64,000 bases of DNA from assembly GCA_032433765.1 (NCBI GenBank), contig JAVIAB010000073.1, forward strand, positions 64,994,199 through 65,058,198, in the 5' to 3' direction. A program made the position numbers and the translations under genes. Numbering within the stretch: the stretch's first letter is position 1; each line of letters opens with the position of its first letter. The notes below the pieces were generated by a model, which searched no databases, had not been told where the DNA came from, and saw only the letters and a program-made list of their open reading frames with translations. This document shows, in pieces, positions 10,142-22,274 of the stretch. Origin of the DNA: Megaustenia siamemsis. Its lineage: Eukaryota; Mollusca; Gastropoda; Stylommatophora; Ariophantidae.

Positions 10142-12411
10142 CATAATAAATAAATGCTAATAACCATCTAGAAAGCAAAACAAGACAACAAGAACCAATT
10201 GAAAACAAGAAAACAATCCGAAAGGACAATAAAATTAAGCCAACTTAAAACAGAAGATACAAATAAAGAAATAGAAAAACAACTAGAAAGCCAATTTAAA
10301 CAACTACCACAACAAATAACTACAGTAGATAACGAGTGGCTCATATTCAAAAAATCATTGACGAAAATAGCAACCGCAATATGCGGAACGAAGCAAAGGA
10401 AGAAGGAGGGAAAGAGGAGCACCCCATGGTGGAATGACATAGTCAAGAACGTCATAAAAAGAAAGAAAAAACTATACAAAATCTGGCTAAAAACTAAAAA
10501 GCCAAGCGATTATGATATATACACAATAGAAAGAAAAGAAGTGAAGAAATTAATCAACAAAGAAAAACATAAAGCATGGATACAATTTGGAGAAATGATT
10601 AGTAACAATCACAAATCAGCATCCAGAGACTTCTATAGAACAATTAAAGCCATAAGACAAAAGAAAGACAATTATGACCCAACTGAAATCATCAATGATA
10701 AACGAGGCCAAGCAATAACAAACAAAGCGCAAATCTTAACGAGATGGAAAGAATATTTCGAAGAGTTTTTGAATGTAGAAACAAGTCTAAAAACATACAA
10801 AAAGCAACTAATAGTTGGTGATAAAGAACCAAATATACTAATGGAAGAAATAGAAGAAACATTACGACTAGCACCAAGAAATAAAGCCCCCGGAATCGAT
10901 AACATCCCAGTAGAAATGCTAACAGCAGCGGGAGAGGCAGGATATAAATGGCTACACAGAATATTCAACGCTGCATGGATACAACAGCAAGTCCCAGACG
11001 ATTGGAAACAGTCCATTATATTACCAATATGGAAAAAAAGGGCAGCAGAAGAGACTGCAACCAATATAGAGGAATATCGCTATTAAACCACACAGGGAAG
11101 TTATATGCCAAGATAGTTGAAAAAAGATTGAGACCAATTATAGACCCACAACTAAGCGATGCTCAGATGGGCTTCAGGAGGAACAGAGGTTGCATATATG
11201 CCCTATTTATCATAAAACAACTAGCGGAGAAAACAATAGAGCATAATAAAACACTATATACAGCTTTTATTGACCAAGAAAAGGCGTTCGATAGGGTGGA
11301 CAGGGAACAACTGTGGTCCGTATTGCCCTTGTACGGAGTGAGTCACCACCTAGTAGAGATATGCAAGAGCCTCTATGAAAGTAGTCGCACTACAATAAGA
11401 TCTTCAGCAGGCTACTCTAAACATTTCAACATTAAGTCCGGAGTAAGACATGGCTGCATGCTTTCCCCTTTACTTTTCATCACATATATGGACAATATAT
11501 ACAAATTAGCATGCCCAATCAAAGGAAATATACCAACACGGATGATAACAAGCGATAACACAAAAGAGAACGAAATATACGTACCAGAAAACAACAGAAG
11601 AGAGGAAGAAATAAATGAAATACTCTTTGCAGACGACCAAGTTCTGATACATGCAACAACTGAAGACCTACAAGAACATATCAACAGGCTAAACAACACT
11701 TGTAAACAGCACAACATGAAGATCAACATAAGAAAAACCGAAGTAATGGCAATAGCGAGAAAGAAAGTAAAACTAAACATCATAATAGATAATACAACTT
11801 TGAATCAAGTAGACAATTTTAAATATCTGGGTAGCACGTTAACACAAGACAATAACCAAGAGACCGAGATAGATATAAGGTGTAACAAAGCATGCCAAGT
11901 TATAGGCCAAATATCAACACTATTGAAAAACAAAGCAATAACTACGGAAGCAAAAAGGGCAATATACAAATCAATTTTTGTACCAACTCTGAGTTATCAG
12001 CGCCAGAATTGGACGCTGGACTCTAGAACAATAAGAAAGATAACGACCACCGAAATGAAATGTGTCAGAAGAATGACAGGAAACAGCCTAAGGGACAGAG
12101 TAAGAAACACTGACCTGAGGAAGAAACTCGAAATTGAACCAGCCATCGAATATATAAAGAAACAACAGATAAATTGGTTCGGCCACATAACAAGACAAAA
12201 AGAACTAACAATGACTCAAAGAGCCATAAACAAACGCTACGAAAACGTCAGATTAAGAGGAAGACCGAGAAAGAGATGGATAAAGGGAATACTAGAGTCA
12301 CTAGGAGGAATAACATCAGAAGAGGCCAACAGAAGATGAAAGAATCGCGGATTGTTTCTCCCCTCGACGCCAACGGTAGCAGAGGAAGGATAGAAGAAGA
12401 AGCAAAAGAAG
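10142..12411 (+). mobile_element. LINE (RTE-like, family 4), nested in family 1 copy
   Basis: A 5'-truncated LINE lacking the endonuclease. It holds a long reverse transcriptase frame (see 10199-12339) and a short 3' UTR ending in a GAAGAAGAAG-type tail near 12400. It is flanked by ATAGAA(A/G)GAAAT at 10130-10141 and 12412-12423. The family 1 host resumes in register after it, which supports insertion rather than recombination. Confidence 0.8.
10199..12339 (+). pseudogene. LINE reverse transcriptase with one frameshift
   Basis: Two overlapping frames, 10199-11086 and 10948-12339, join at an A-run near 11032-11040 where one base is lost or gained. Features in order: STPWWND at the start of the linker, ARNKAPGID-like block (near 10880), YRGISLLNH, GFRRNRGC, motif A TAFIDQEKAFDRV (near 11265), motif B SGVRHGCMLSPLL (near 11435), motif C FADDQVL (near 11625). 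These are followed by a C-terminal region with NWFGHI and RGRPRKRW. The length (about 710 codons) covers the complete RT and C-terminal domain; the N-terminal APE endonuclease is absent. Only the frameshift blocks the RT. Its role would be target-primed copying of LINE RNA in the nucleus. Confidence 0.85.
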
Positions 12412-12795
12412 ATAGAAGGAAATAAAGAATTGAATGGAATAAAAAGAAAACAAACGATAAAGCCTTAAAACAACTAACAATGAAAAGAGAACTACTAAGA
12501 ACATTTCAAGCAAGACAAAGGAGATTGTTGGGGTATGTTAAAAACACAGCAGTGTACTAAAAGTAATCTTAAAAGGAAAAATACAAGGCAAAAGAGGCAG
12601 AGGCAGACCAAGACTAACATGGACCAGTAACATCCAAAGATTGACAAGTCAGCCTATGACAATCTGCACCATCAAAGCAGAGACAGAGCAGAATGGCGCT
12701 CCATGGTAGCCAACCTTCGATATGGAGATGGCATTCGATGATGATTACACCAGTGCTGTCTTTCTTTCTAATAAAAATCTTATACAAATTTTATA

Positions 12796-13452
12796 GTGTG
12801 GTCAACCTGGAAGCTGTCATCAATCAGGATCAAACCTGAAAAATAAGACACAATTGGTAATACCAATAATTCTAATTACATAATCAATATTTTTTTTTTA
12901 AAATCAACAATTACCGATCATCTTTTCGGTCTGCGAATCAATGGCATTATATGCTTTACTCTTGTGCCCTTGATATCGGCTGTGCTCTTGTGCAATGTGT
13001 GTTTCTTGTTCTTCTTCTTTCTTTTCTCTTTCTCACTGGTACCGAAAATGTGTCGTGGTTATATCATTTGTCGGTCTTGCGCTGCTCGAACTGTCTGAAT
13101 TAGTGATTTTCCTTTGTTGTTACATGTCTCTGTCATTGCACCTATCCATCTCGATCATTCGAATTTGATCACAAATAAATCCGTTCGAAATCACATTTTT
13201 TTACCACGGGCATTGAAATTCATTTATAATTTAAATGGGACTCCCATCACAAATTGCATCGTATTGCCAGCACAGTCACTCACCGGAAGTCTGTTTCTGG
13301 TTATTGGTGAAAAATTATAAAGTTTGGCCCGAACAAATAAATGGTTCGATATTGTGGACAACAGACCTAGCATAATTCCATCTTAGCGATGTTGGTGTCT
13401 TTAGTACAACTTAACATTGTTCTTAATCCTTTATTTTGAATTTGATCCAATC
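12796..13452. repeat. LTR-like dispersed repeat, copy 1 (possible solo LTR)
   Basis: About 650 bp closely match 28722-29406, including GTCAACCTGGAAGCTGTC at one end and ATTTGATCCAATCA at the other, with small indels. No coding potential is seen. The second copy abuts a gypsy-type protease fragment on the minus strand, so an LTR of a gypsy element is the best guess, but no terminal duplication or PBS proves it. Confidence 0.6.
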
Positions 13453-14763
13453 AAGCATTTTGTGACATGGGCACATAAGTGAGGATGCTCAGTTCATATT
13501 TGACCACAGTTATAATCAACTGAAAATACATAATTAAAAGAAGTGATTCCAGTTTGTTTTCCTCCGTTGTTTTGAAGGCTCAAATGGCAATCTTGTACCT
13601 CTCCATGGTGGGATCGATACGAGGAACCGATGAAGTGCGATTTCCAATATTTTAAAGTGTCTCTTATTGGTCTGATCAATGAATGAAACATCAATCGGCA
13701 GTAAATAAACCAGTTCACTACCATATACGTTTAATATAGAAGAAACCACAGCTAGCGAAGGCGAAATTGTCCGTGTGAAGGGGGGTATATTTTAAACGAT
13801 CTTGTATGCACGATTTGTGTGCACTTTGGTGTACAACACCCAACGTGTCTGTATGCATTCAACACCCAACGTGGACCGTCTCAACCTTGGACGTCCTTCA
13901 TTGTCCGTTAACTCAACTCTGATTCCTCGCAGATGATTAATTTGGCCGTTATCTTTCCTCTGTTATTATGCCGCGACAACCTCCGTTGACTTTCTTCTTG
14001 ACCGTTAACTCCAGGCATTCATCCACAACTCCGGTGAAACCTATGTGACAAAAGACCCCTAACCAAACAAACTATATTAAAATCATCAACTCACAATCGT
14101 CATATTTCTTCATTGGCAGCCTTTATTACTTAATTCTCTTCTGTCTGTTACAATTGCAGTTATTTATATTCCAGTCTCACACTTTCATCCTACTCTATCT
14201 AAATGGAGCTAACTTATTCTAACCTTGATGCCCTATTCTATACTGGTCCCTTCCCATCGAACGTCCCAAATTACCCTTCGTAATACTAAATTCCGGCTTC
14301 TACTTGTTCCTGATCCACTCCGGATCTGTTAATATCGTCTAGTTTCATACCGATCATTCTACATCTCTGGCCACTAGTGGTAATCCAATCTCCAATTCTA
14401 CCTTCCTAAACGCTTCCACTGCTCCATATTAAGGCTCTCTCTGCTCCATATGTTCCGTCTGCTCATCTCCTCTGCCAATCGAGAAGTCATCTATCTTCGT
14501 GGTCCCTTCTCAACCGTCTCCTAGCCCACGTCATACCCAATTTCGTCATAGACTACTATTTCGTCATTTCTTCTTCAGTATACTTCTGTGCTTAACTTGT
14601 TTCTTCCCTATCTTTCATCCCTTAGTGTGCAGCTCCCTGTCAAACTATTTTCTCTGCTATACCATTCGTCCCTAATATATGCCAATCGTTGCATTAATCC
14701 ACGTTTATTCGCCTTCTCCCCTGTCAAACTATTTTCTCTGCTATACGTGCATCAAGAAGCAAA
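13453..14763. other. No gene recognised; trace LINE-like frame
   Basis: A minus-strand frame at 13534-13749 has a YGSELVYLL block that faintly recalls the post-RT region of LINEs, too weak to call. Otherwise AT/CT-rich. A 27-bp block (CCTGTCAAACTATTTTCTC) is directly repeated near 14637 and 14720. Confidence 0.45.
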
Positions 14764-14770
14764 CTCTCTC

Positions 14771-14822
<52 letters not shown>
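14764..14822. repeat. (CT)n-(AC)n compound microsatellite
   Basis: About 40 bp CT followed directly by about 16 bp AC. Confidence 0.95.
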
Positions 14823-15358
14823 GAACACGCACAAATTGAACAATAAAAACATAAACCAGCGAGATCAACGAAGTGGTTTTGTAGATGAACAAAAATAATA
14901 TTATTAAGATGAGCAGAAAGTATTACTGAAATCGTACAAAGACGTGATTTAGTATAAATCTGCGAGAAACGTAACTTGAAAGTAGGTGCAAGCGTTTTTG
15001 TCTCTCGGTCTCAGTTCCTACCAATTACTCTCCGTTTACATCATTTATTGCAACCATCTGTTCCACGAACAAACAAAACAATCTGGAAGCCAAACTCATT
15101 TCAGGAACGACTTCCCCATGAAATGTCTACTTTTACCCGCCATATATTTTGGTTAGAATTCAGCTATTTTTATTTCTCTCATTAAAAAAATAAATATCGT
15201 CTGGTATAAACTGAGCTATAAATCACAACTAGTTTGGGTTTCGTTAAAGAGAACACGGAAATCATTTAATTATGTTTCTAATTCGGTGTTATAAATAATT
15301 ATTCTACGTGTTCGATCACAAAATAATAGACTTTTTTTCAATGTCCCACCTTATCAAT
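14823..15358. other. No gene recognised
   Basis: AT-rich sequence with short frames only; nothing recognisable. Confidence 0.5.
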
Positions 15359-16275
15359 ATTAAAACAAGGAGTCAGACAAGGCTGTGTTCTGTCGCCGGA
15401 TTTGTTTTCACGTTACAGCGAACATATTATCAGATCAATAGTAGACAAAAAAGGAATTAAAATCATCGGTCACAACATAAATAATTTGCGATATGCGGAT
15501 GACGAAGTCTTAATAACAGAGACAGAGAATGAACTACAAGAAATGATAGACATAATAGTAAAAGAAAGCAAAAAAAAAGGTCTCAGTCTAAATAGTAAGA
15601 AAACAGAAGTAATGGTCATATCAAAGAAACAATCATCACCATTATGCAGCATAAAAATAAACAGGACAAATATGAAACAAGTGCAACGCGTCAAATACTT
15701 GGGCACAATAATAACATCAGATGGGAGATGCACCACAGAAATAAAAAGCAGAATAGCTCAGGCCAAAATAGCATTTCAGAAAATGGAAAATATCGTATGA
15801 AACAAATCTATGTCAATAGAAGTGAGAAAGAGAGTTAATCGGTGCTATATAGAAACCAATTCTGACCTATGGAAGCGAATCATGGACAGTAGACTAAACA
15901 AATGAAAAGACGATTAGAGGTCACAGAGATGGGATTTCTCAGAAGAATGTTGAAAGTTCCCTGGACAGCTAAAAAGACCAATGAGGAAATTCTCAATGAG
16001 GCCAATACAAAAAGGGAACTCTTAAAAAACATTAGAAAGAAACAATCAACATTTTTTGGGCACATCATGAGAAGAGGAAAGTTGGAATACTTGGTTACAA
16101 CTGGCAAAATAAAAGAAAAGAGAGATCGCGGACGATAAAGATAGAAAATACTGGATAGCTAGGTGTCATGGCATGGAAAACAGCCAAAAACAGAACTGAA
16201 ACGATACACTGTGGATAGAAGATTGTGGAAGGACATGATCGCCTACGCCAACCGGTATCACACATGATGATGATG
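15359..16275 (+). mobile_element. RTE-type LINE (family 3), 5'-truncated
   Basis: Starts in RT motif B (KQGVRQGCVLSPDLF after a frame change), then YADDEVL (near 15493), NSKKTEVMV, then the KYLGTIITSDG block, an IMDSR region and the C-terminal block FFGHIMRRGKLEY (near 16053). It ends with a GATGATGATGAT tail at about 16275. The 132-codon frame 15402-15800 is the longest open part; several stops follow. Catalytic motif A and the endonuclease are absent. Confidence 0.8.
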
Positions 16276-16352
16276 ATGACATTGTAAATACAGTTTAATG
16301 TTTCATTTAGGCATAGTAGATAATAATTACTCTGTTTCAGACAGGGTATAAG

Positions 16353-16520
16353 GAAACTGTTTAAACTCGCAGAACCGAGAGTCTGTTCTAGAACCATTCG
16401 TCGACTTCTTCCTTTGTTTCGGCCAATCGCAGGATGATCAAACGGAAAAAAAAGTATGGGTCGGGAATGACGGGAAGGCGACGTTAAACTATTGGGCACC
16501 TTATTGGCCATCCCTGGTCT
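16353..16520. repeat. hAT-like non-autonomous repeat fragment, copy 1
   Basis: 16353-16488 matches 55861-55985. It is followed by GGCACCTTATTGGCCATCCC, matching 56245-56270, whose reverse complement starts CAGGGATGACC, a form typical of hAT terminal repeats. Copy 1 lacks about 250 bp present in the second copy. No transposase is readable. An RTE element begins immediately after. Confidence 0.5.
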
Positions 16521-18511
16521 AGAGGAAACAATTGATACATTTTACGACGAGTTAAATAAGGCACTCCGTGAATGCAAACCACATGAAAACACTATAGTTG
16601 TAGGGGATCTTAACGCAAAAGTAGGAAAGGAAAGAGTTGAGGAAGTAATTGATCAGTATGGCTTAAGCAAAAAGAATGAAAGAGGTGACAAACTTATTGA
16701 CTGGGCAAGAACAAACAACATGATGATAGGAAACACCTGGTTTAAGTAACATCCGAAACGTCTGTGGACATGGAAAAGCCCAGGAGACAACGCACGTAAT
16801 CAAATTGATTACATAATGATAAGCAATAGATTTAGAAACAGTCTGGTGTGTGTGAAAACCAGGGGAAGACTGCAATAATAACCATGTACCAGTTGTGGGA
16901 AAGCTTAGAGTAAAATTAAAAGCAAAAAAACGAGCCTAAGTTAACATCATGTTAAATTTAGATTTGCTCAAATCAGACAAGAAGTTGCAAGACAAATATA
17001 AAAACACAATTCAGAACCGGTAAAATGCAATAGAAAATATACAAAGCACTGATGAACAGTGGGAAATGCTAAAAGAATCAATGCAACAAACATCAAAAGA
17101 GTTCATACCACCAGTGAGGACAAATTCAAGAAAGAAATGGATGACATTTTGCATTTATTGAATACAAGAAGAGGAAGAAAAAAGAAATTAAAGATGAGTA
17201 TAAGAGATTAAAGACAGAAATTGTAATAAAATGCAATGAAGCAAAAGAAGCATGTCTAGAACAGAGATGCAAAGAGATTGGAAAGCAACAACCGTAAGGA
17301 GATGCTAAAGCTATATACAAACAAATTGAAGAATTAGCAGGAAGAAAAAAGTAATCAAAAACTAGATGTTTAAGATCAACTGAAGGAGAACTGTTGATTG
17401 ATCAAAAAAGCATAAGGGAACGATGGACAGAATACATTAAAGATCTTTATAATGATGAACGAACTGAAGTAAACATTAAGGATAATGGAGAAGAACCATA
17501 AATACTTAGAAAAGAATTGGAAAATGCCTTGCGCAATATGAAAAGAAGAAAAGCTCCTAGACCAGATAATATAACTAAAGAAGAGATTGAAGCCATGGGT
17601 GATTTTGGAATAGAACTAATAATAACAAAAATATTGAATGATATCTACAACAGGCGGATATATACCAGACGACATGCTCAAATCAATATTCATAGCACTA
17701 CAATAGAAATCGAGTGCGATTGAATGCGATGATCATCGCACAATAAGCCTTATGAAACATATGACTAAGATATTACTAAGAATCATCAAGCGAAGAGTGC
17801 GAAACAAAATCAGTACAGAAATTAGCGATGAACAGTGTAGTTTTCTTAGAGATAAAGGAACAAGCAATGCCATTTATATCACAAGATCTTTAGTAGAAAG
17901 AACCATAGAGATGAAAACAGATCTATACCTATGTTTCATAGATTACACCAAGGCATTTGATAAAGTAAAGCACCAAGAAATAATCAAAATTTTAGAAAGC
18001 ATAAACGTTGACAGCAAAGATCTAAGAATAATAAAGAACATGTACTGGTAACAAACAGCGGCTATAAGAACTGGAAACCAGTTGGAAATGCTTCAGCAAA
18101 TAAAACAGGGTGTTGGGCAAGGTTGTGTGCTGTCACCAGATTTGTTTAATATTTATAGTGAGATTATTTTAAGATCCATAAGGGGCATGCCTGGAATAAC
18201 AATCGGAGGTCATAATATAAATAATATACGGTATGCTGAAGATACAGTCTTAATAGCTAAGAGTAAAAATGAGTTACAAGAAATGTTAGACATTATAGTG
18301 AAAGAAAGCAAAAATAAAGGACTCAGCCTTAATAGCAAAAAGACAGAAGTAATGGTAACAACAAAGAAAACTACATCACCTCAGTGCAAAATAAAAACAA
18401 GTGGAACAATATTAAAACAGGTAAATGAATTTGAAGTGGATACAGACATATGCAACGACATATACCACACAAGATACATACCAAATGAACTAAAAACATC
18501 AACTTTCATTG

Positions 18512-18762
18512 AATTATAGAAGGAAGAGGTATGTATTACAGCACTGAGAAAAAATTACAAATAAACAACAGAAAAAAACAAAGAACAATATATGGTCCGA
18601 AGCAGGATCGATCCCGTACTCCATGGCACTGCGCAGTTGTGTGTTGTTTGTTTGTAATTTTTTCTGAGTGCTGTAATACATACCTCTTCCTTCTATAATT
18701 CCCTGAATTATCGCCTCGGAAGCTTCCTTCTATAATAATATTTATTTATTATTATTTGTCTC
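18512..18762. mobile_element. SINE-like palindromic insertion with 15-bp target duplication
   Basis: The duplication CATCAACTTTCATTG is at 18497-18511 and 18763-18777. Within the 251-bp insert, 18512-18570 and 18642-18700 are inverted repeats of about 59 bp with two mismatches, enough for a long hairpin. The loop holds GGATCGATCCC, which resembles a tRNA B box, plus GTACTCC and a GCGCAGT block. The right end carries the GGAGACAAATAATAAT head (reverse strand) seen at 4855. No coding capacity. It is inferred to be retroposed by LINE machinery because of the long target duplication. Confidence 0.75.
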
Positions 18763-19545
18763 CATCAACTTTCATTGCATTGCCTTAAAAAAATGATGCA
18801 TTTTAATGCAGTGACTTTAGAACAATAAGCCCAATGAGCCATGTTACAAAAATCTTGCTAAAAGTTATACAAGGAAGGATTCAGAATAAAATCAATACTG
18901 AATTAGATGAGCAGCTATTTGGATTTAGGAAAAATAGCGGAACAAAATAAGCCATATTCTGCATGAGAATATTAATCGAAAAGTACACAGAAGTAAACAA
19001 ACCAATATATGCCTGCTTCATAGACTACACCAAAGTTTTTGATAAAGTACACCCAAAACAACTTATAGAATGCCTAAAAGAGATACATATAGATGACATG
19101 GACATACGACTAATATGTAATCTATACTGGGAGCAAACAGCAATAATATAATACAACAAAGAGAACTCTACACCCATTGATATAAAAAGAGAAGCAAGAC
19201 AGGGATGCATCCTATCCCCAAGCTTGTTCAATCTATAAACTGAGCAAATCTTTAAAAAACATCACAGAGATACCATGCCGAAACATTCATTGTAAGATAA
19301 TCAATAACCTAAGATATGCTGATGATACTGTACTACTAGCAAAAAATCCTAAAGATCTACAACAATTACTTAATTAAATAAACAGGATAAGTAAAAAAAA
19401 TATAGACTAGATATGAATATCAAAAAGACTAAAACTATGATCATAAACAAAGGAAATACTCAAAACCCACAAATGGATATCAAAATTGAAGGAATAGACC
19501 TGGAGACAGTTCAGAACTACAACTACCTTGGACATACTATAACCA

Positions 19546-20604
19546 TCATCATCATCATGTGCCATACCGGATGGCGTAGGTGATCATGTCCCTGCACAAT
19601 CTTCTATCCACAGTGCATCGTATCAGTTCTGTTGTTGACTGTTTTCCATGACATGACACAAAGCTATCCAGTATTTTCTCTCTTTGTCGCCCGCGATCTC
19701 TCTTTCCTTTTATTTTGCCAGTTGTAACCAAGTATTCCAACTTTCCTCTTCCATGATGTGCCCAAAAAATGTTGATTGCTTCTTTCTGATGCTTTTTAAG
19801 AGCTCCCTTTTTGTGTTGGCCTCTTTGAGAACGTCCTCATTGGTCTTTTTAGCTGTCCAGGGAACTTTCAACATTCTTCTGAGAAATCCCATCTCTGTGG
19901 CCTCTAATCGTCTTTTCATTTGTTTGTCTACTGTCCATGATTCGCTTCCATAGGTCAGAATTGGTTTCTATATAGCACCGATTAACTCTCTTTCTCATTT
20001 GTGTTGACATAGATCTGTTGCATAAGATATTTTTCATTTTCTGAAATGCCATTTTGGCCTGAGCTATTCTGCTTTTAATTTCTGTAGTGCACCCCCCATC
20101 TGATGTTATTATTGTGCCCAAGTATTTGAAACGTTGCACTTGTTCCAGATTTGTCTCGTTTATTTTTATACTGCATGATGGTGGTGATTGTTTCTTTGAT
20201 ATAACCATTACTTTTGTTTTCTTACTATTCAGACTGAGACCTTTCTTGTTGCTTTCTTTTACTATTATGTCTATCATTTCTTGTAGTTCATTCTCTGTCT
20301 CTGCTATTAAAACTGTGTCATCCGCATATCGCAAATTATTTATGTTGTGACCGTTGACTTCAATTCCTTTTTTGTCTACTATTGATCTCATAATATATTC
20401 GCTATAAAGTGAAAATAAATCCGGCGACAGAACACAGCCTTGTCTGACTCCTTGCGTTATATATTGGAATTGTCCTGTTTGGTTGTTAATTCGTATAGCT
20501 GCTGTTTGTTGCCAGTACATGTTTTTTTATGATTCGCAGATCCTTGCCATCAAAGTTTAATTTCTCCAGCATATTGATTATTTCCACATGCTTTACTTTG
20601 TCAA
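19546..20604 (-). mobile_element. RTE-type LINE (family 3), antisense, nested
   Basis: Flanked by ATACTATAACCA at 19534-19545 and 20605-20616. 5'-truncated within motif A (FDKVKHVEIIN). The 223-codon frame 19849-20520 includes TQGVRQGCVLSPDLF, RYADDTVLIAE, NSKKTKVMV and the ITSDGGCTTEI block, followed in other frames by FFGHIMEEE and a CATCATCATCAT tail at 19546. The central RT region is unusually intact, suggesting a recent insertion compared with its host. Confidence 0.85.
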
Positions 20605-21579
20605 ATACTATAACCAGTGATGGAAAATGTACAACTGAAATAAACAAAAGAATAGGAGTAGCAAAAAGTAATTTTAATGCCATGAAGAACATACTAACAT
20701 CAAAACAAATAACACCAGGGCTAAAACTAAAATAACAAAATGTTACATCTTCTCAATATTCCTATACGGTGCAGAAACATGGACAAGAAAACAGAACAGA
20801 GGATTGAAGCCTTTGAAATGTGGATATATAGAAGAATAGGTAGAATTGGATGGAAGGAAAATAAAACAAACGACGAAGTCTTAACCTGCACCATCAAAGC
20901 AAGAGACAGAGCAGAATGGCGCTCCATGGTTGCCAACCTTCGTTGCGGAGACGGCACTCGATGATGATGATGAAATGAATTTAAATATTTGGGAACTGTT
21001 AACCTGAGACAGAAGATGTACAACAGATGTGAGATGCAGAGTGGTTCAGGCAAAAGCAGCTTTCCAAAAATTGAGGAAGATAGTATGCAATCCATTTTTG
21101 ACAATTGAAGCAAGAAAAAGAGTTCTTAAATGTTATGTTGATCCAGTCTTAACATATGGATGTGAATCATGGACAGTAGGACAACAGACAAGAACATCAC
21201 TGGGTGTGTAGAAATGTGGTTTTACAGAGGAGTCTTGAGAATACCACGGACGGCTAAAAGGAGTAGTGAAAGCGTTCTGAAAGAGGTCAAAGCAAAAAGA
21301 GAGCTAATTTCCAACGTTAGGAAGAAACAAGTCATTCTTTGGCCATGTAATGAGAAGAGAACAGCTGGTATAAATTGTAACAACTGTGAAAATTGAGGGA
21401 CAAATAGATAGAGGGAAGCAATGAGAAAAGATACCCGACAGCTTAAGAGAATGGCTTGGCAGAAGGTCAACAACAGAAATGATAAATAATTGTCAAGATC
21501 GATAGTTGTGGAGAGACATGATCACCTACGCCAGCAGGCATGGTACTTGAAGATGATGATATTTTTTCATGCATTAGGT

Positions 21580-21662
21580 CCCCCCCCCCCCCCCATCGTC
21601 TGCAAATAGAAACTCTTTAATTTACCTTGTCCCCGATGGGTTGGCTGACTTTGTGTGTATGC

Positions 21663-21712
<50 letters not shown>
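21580..21712. repeat. Poly-C tract and (TA)n microsatellite
   Basis: C15 at 21580-21594 and about 48 bp of AT repeats at 21664-21712, directly after the tail of the LINE. Confidence 0.95.
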
Positions 21713-21719
<7 letters not shown>

Positions 21720-21775
21720 TATTTTATTACAAATTATATTTACATTATATATTGCATATATTGTCAAAATAAAAG

Positions 21776-21880
21776 ACAATAGGGGGAATAGTATGGACCC
21801 TTGTTTTACTCCTGATCTAATTTTTAAATGATCTATTTAATCTGCTGCTGTTCTGACTCTGCAGCTGATGTTGATGTATA
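21776..21880 (-). pseudogene. Tiny LINE reverse transcriptase fragment
   Basis: The minus strand reads KIRSGVKQGSIL..PLL, the RT motif B region, over about 35 codons. Nothing else of the element is recognisable nearby. Confidence 0.5.
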
Positions 21881-22274
21881 GATTTGTGATAGGTTTGTTA
21901 GATGTTACGCTCAAGAACGTACGCAGCAAAATGTCATATTCTTACGCAACACTTTCAATTAGTTCAGGACAGTATCAATGTGTAGACGAACACTTCGATA
22001 GTTGCATGAACGAGCTGCAGAACAGATATGGGAATGGCTCGACTGCAGCGAAGGATGTCTGAACGAAAGACTAAAAGTTATTTTATGGAATGGCAGTTAC
22101 ACCTACATATAGAACAAATGTAGTTGGATGTTGAGGTTGACGTTGTTGCTACGTCTGCACTCTTGCATCTTCTCATTTCTTGCCACGTCCTACCTTCCCT
22201 ACAGTTAAATATTTTAACATTTCTATATGGTTGTCAATTCTTGCATCAACTATTTGCTGCAATGCACGTTTTCT
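21881..22274. other. No gene recognised
   Basis: A 64-codon plus-strand frame (21868-22062) has no recognisable motif. Confidence 0.4.

Larger units (their letters stand above)
6505..12742 (+). mobile_element. RTE-type LINE (family 1), split by two later LINE insertions
   Basis: Three collinear pieces form one element: 6505-8230, 9939-10141 and 12412-12742. The first holds a degraded APE endonuclease (NTYFEQ and related blocks, 6590-6950), a linker, the RT motif A region (CFIDYSKAF, near 7705) and YADDTVLLA (near 7970). The second holds the KSNFNALKN/ITPGLKL region. The third ends in the family's C-terminus and a GATGAT-type tail. Many stops and frameshifts. The breaks coincide with ACATAAGAAT at 8221-8230 and 9939-9948, and with a 12-bp duplication (one mismatch) at 10130-10141 and 12412-12423. 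The element is therefore older than its two guests. Confidence 0.85.
18433..20972 (+). mobile_element. RTE-type LINE (family 1), nested, itself carrying two insertions
   Basis: Inserted in the family 2 element with AAATGAATTT as target duplication. It is 5'-truncated, starting at the NDIYHTRYIPNELK block of the RT. CFIDYTKVFDKV is near 19015 and YADDTVLLA near 19315. An internal deletion near 20880 joins the post-RT region to the last 80 bp. Ends with GATGATGATG near 20970. It is interrupted by the palindromic SINE-like insert (18512-18762) and by an antisense family 3 copy (19546-20604). Confidence 0.85.
16521..21562 (+). mobile_element. RTE-type LINE (family 2) with three later insertions inside it
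   Basis: Pieces 16521-18432 and 20983-21562 belong to one element. The first contains the endonuclease end (VVGDLNAKVG at about 16600, then QIDYIMIS near 16800), the linker, and the RT with CFIDYTKAFDKV (near 17935), KQGVGQGCVLSPDLF (near 18105) and a mutated motif YAEDTVLIA (near 18232; D to E). The second contains the KYLGT region and the C-terminus with a GATGATGAT tail. The split is marked by AAATGAATTT at 18423-18432 and 20973-20982. Many stops; not functional. Confidence 0.85.

Noticed and set aside
13534..13749. Minus-strand frame with YGSEL block as a LINE remnant
   Set aside because: Only a few residues agree with the post-RT region of LINEs; not enough to call.
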